Assembly (NCBI GenBank): GCA_905215385.1
Contig: CAJMPY010000017.1
Location: forward strand, 1 to 59,213
Length of the DNA: 59,213 nt
Source of the DNA: an uncultured bacterium
Lineage (GTDB): Bacteria; Actinomycetota; Coriobacteriia; Coriobacteriales; Coriobacteriaceae
Reading direction: 5' to 3'
Part shown: one piece after another, positions 57,534-59,213 of the stretch
Layout: every line of letters begins with the position of its first letter
Position numbering within the stretch: the first letter of the stretch is position 1
Program-made: the position numbers and the translations under genes
The notes under the pieces: model-generated
The model's database searches: none
The model's input: the letters and a program-made list of their open reading frames with translations, nothing else
Told to the model about the DNA's origin: nothing

Positions 57534-58892
57534 TTAACGGAGCAGGCCGGCCACTTCGCCGGCTAGGGTGATGGTGCCGGCGGCTACGAAAGGCTCGCCG
57601 GTGGCATCGAAGGCCGAAAGAGCTTCGGATACACTGGGGTATACGCCCGCGAGCTTGTCGGCATCTACCAGGGCAGCGAGCTCCTCTGCCGGCAGGGCGC
57701 GATCAGAATCGGTCTGGGTCACGACTACACGAGGAAAGGCCGGGATCAGCACGTCGACGATACCCGCCACATCCTTGTCGGCCAGCGCGGCGCACAGCAG
57801 CGTGGGGCGATTCTCCACGCACGGGTCGATCTCGTCCAGCGCGCTCACAAAGTTCTCGCAGCTCTGAGGGTTATGGCAGGCGTCGATCAGCTTGAGCGGA
57901 TCGGTTCCCAACACATCAAAGCGACCCGGCGTGGGACAGCCCATAAGCGAAGCATCAAGCGCCTCATGGTCGAGCTCGCGGCCCAGATAACCCTCACAAA
58001 GCATAATCGCGCACGCAGCATTCTGCGGCTGATAGGCGGGCTTGACCATGCTCGACGTATAAATCGCGCGCGACGTGGTGCAGCTAAACTCCACCGTATC
58101 GCCCACATGCGCAGGCATCTTGGTCGTGGAGTGGCTCACCACCAGCGGCACGACACCGCACTCGCGACAACGGGCATCCATCACGCGCTGAACGCTCGGC
58201 TCATGCGTACCCTCGCCCAGCACAACCAGGCGTCCGGGCTTAATGACCGCAGCCTTCTCCCCCGCAATGGCCTCGAGCGTGTCACCCAGGATGCGCGTGT
58301 GATCGAGCCCGATGCCCGTAATGGCAACGGCGACGGGATCGGTCGCACTCGTGGCGTCCCAACGGCCGCCCATGCCAACCTCGAGCACGGCAATGTCCAC
58401 CGCGGCCTCGGCAAACACGACAAGCGCGGCAGCCGTCAGCAGGTCAAACGGCGTGATGGTATAGGCGCGCTCCCCCGCCGCCACACGACGAGCATTCACG
58501 CGATGCCCCGCCTCGACGGCGGCAGAAACGCCACGGGCGAATGCCTCATCGCTCACAACGCGCCCATCGACCTCCATGCGCTCGGGATAGCGTACAAGCT
58601 GCGGCGACGTATACAGCGCGGTCTTTAACCCCTCGCCACGAAGGATGGCAGCCGAAAAACGCGTGGTCGAAGTCTTACCATTGGTACCGGCGACCTGAAT
58701 GCAATCAAAATACTCGTCCGGACGCCCCAGCTCATCAAGCATATCGACAACCGTCTCAAGCAAAGGACCAGCATCCCCAGAAATCCGCCCCGTATCAGCA
58801 GCAAGCCCAACAGCCTCATCAAACGAAAGCAAATCAAACTCAAAAGGAACGGTATACAAGCCGGAACGCTTAGGCATTTTTAGAACCGCCAT
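57534..58892 (-). CDS. folC: Folylpolyglutamate/dihydrofolate synthase FolC
   Basis: Adds glutamate to folates and, in bifunctional members, to dihydropteroate. The 452-residue Mur-ligase-like protein has the P-loop VAGTNGKTSTTRF (about residue 70), LYTSPQLVRYPERM, the VGMGGRWDATSATDP segment, GLDHTRILGDTLEAIAGEKAAVIK and DACHNPQSCENFV. The ATG at 58892 has no good Shine-Dalgarno; MPKRSGL six codons in is an alternative. It follows valS, a common pairing. Confidence 0.93.
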   Translation of the reverse strand: MAVLKMPKRSGLYTVPFEFDLLSFDEAVGLAADTGRISGDAGPLLETVVDMLDELGRPDEYFDCIQVAGTNGKTSTTRFSAAILRGEGLKTALYTSPQLVRYPERMEVDGRVVSDEAFARGVSAAVEAGHRVNARRVAAGERAYTITPFDLLTAAALVVFAEAAVDIAVLEVGMGGRWDATSATDPVAVAITGIGLDHTRILGDTLEAIAGEKAAVIKPGRLVVLGEGTHEPSVQRVMDARCRECGVVPLVVSHSTTKMPAHVGDTVEFSCTTSRAIYTSSMVKPAYQPQNAACAIMLCEGYLGRELDHEALDASLMGCPTPGRFDVLGTDPLKLIDACHNPQSCENFVSALDEIDPCVENRPTLLCAALADKDVAGIVDVLIPAFPRVVVTQTDSDRALPAEELAALVDADKLAGVYPSVSEALSAFDATGEPFVAAGTITLAGEVAGLLR

Positions 58893-58934
58893 TCATAGAA
58901 AAATAAAACAGTATAGGTTGAGGATAGTCAGCGA

Positions 58935-59033
58935 AAACGCCTCTGATGAGCCAAGGTGCCGTGAAACAAGGGCGCATAGGGCTTATGCCCATGCGCCCGA
59001 AGTTGAACGGCAGATTGGCCATCAGAGGCGTTT
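58935..59033. repeat. 99-bp structured palindrome between valS and folC
   Basis: Outer arms AAACGCCTCTGATG/CATCAGAGGCGTTT, then GCC/GGC, TGCCGT/ACGGCA. The centre is a second hairpin at 58970-58998, GGGCGCAT/ATGCGCCC with GGGC/GCCC inside. On the minus strand T4 follows the outer stem, so it may be an elaborate terminator or a small structured RNA in the folC leader. Confidence 0.75.
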
Positions 59034-59048
59034 GCAGCGTCGAGTCAG

Positions 59049-59070
59049 CCGCCGTTCGTTAGAACGGCGG
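59049..59070 (-). other. Hairpin after valS
   Basis: CCGCCGTTC/GAACGGCGG with a 4-base loop, about 55 bases past the valS stop and before the larger palindrome. No T-run. Confidence 0.5.
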
Positions 59071-59123
59071 AATAGGTGTCCGCAGTAGCGAGCAAAGCGT
59101 CGGGACGCGCCCCCGAGTAAACC

Positions 59124-59213
59124 TTACGAGAAGTCAGCAACCTGAGCAGTCAGCGCCGCCAGGATCTCCTTGAGCTCAGCTGCACGGTCCCTCTTCTTCT
59201 GGACCACCGCGGG
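59124..59213 (-). CDS. valS: C-terminus of valyl-tRNA synthetase (partial)
   Basis: The minus strand ends a reading frame with PAVVQKKRDRAAELKEI... to a TAA at 59124-59126. The A-P-A-x-V-V-x-x-x-R pattern and the helical tail fit the C-terminal coiled coil of ValS, and valS-folC is a common neighbour pair. Only 29 residues are visible. Confidence 0.7.
   Translation of the reverse strand, partial: PAVVQKKRDRAAELKEILAALTAQVADFS

Overview
The window looks like a chromosomal segment of a gut Coriobacteriia actinobacterium, most likely Collinsella. The reasons are a high-GC housekeeping background, an actinobacterial-style SigA with a long acidic N-terminus, the gene order of the translation and replication genes, and a 503-residue IMP dehydrogenase. 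The genus call is inference from gene content; no 16S is present.

Positions 1-16.6 kb are core genome, almost all on the minus strand. Two tandem tRNA-Asn genes are followed (in plus coordinates) by one transcription unit read as rimP-nusA-infB-rbfA-nrnA-truB-ribF-dnaG-rpoD, then leuS and guaB. The rimP operon has a clear sigma-A promoter and a strong intrinsic terminator between that promoter and the rimP ribosome binding site, suggesting attenuation control. leuS carries a 119-bp near-perfect palindrome in its leader.

Positions 16.7-19.2 kb hold a ModE-type winged-helix regulator, a diverged Cys/Met-metabolism PLP enzyme and a decayed NAD-dependent epimerase gene.

Positions 19.3-37.6 kb form an AT-richer accessory island that reads as a defence island: a toxin-antitoxin-chaperone (HigA/SecB-like) module, a SIR2-domain protein, an FRG-domain protein, an AbiH fragment beside a broken IS21 istB, a possible HEPN protein, a DUF262 plus HEPN gene pair, a candidate fused PARIS protein (AAA ATPase plus DUF4435), a UvrD remnant, an 887-residue DUF4062-like protein and a 779-residue polytopic membrane protein with a UbiA-like motif. 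It ends in an IS256 remnant. The last two large genes are the best candidates here for an undescribed system.

Positions 37.8-49.4 kb are a surface polysaccharide operon on the minus strand: a LoaP/NusG-type antiterminator, priming sugar transferase, glycosyltransferases, two pyruvyl transferase-like proteins, nitroreductase, DUF1919 protein, EpsG-type polymerase, Wzx flippase and an F420-hydrogenase-beta-like iron-sulphur protein.

Positions 49.4-59.2 kb return to core and metabolic genes: thrS (without a recognisable TGS domain), a zinc-ribbon membrane protein, a three-gene glycerol-3-phosphate dehydrogenase-like set with DUF1667, an M24 peptidase, folC and the end of valS. The intergenic DNA is unusually rich in palindromes. 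It includes an array of six 15-bp sites at exactly 40-bp steps in alternating orientation (52,011-52,225), two 160-bp inverted-repeat elements (17.2 and 57.2 kb) with a core shared by two further elements (20.6 and 55.8 kb), and two 63-67 bp palindromes that share their ends but not their inner arms.
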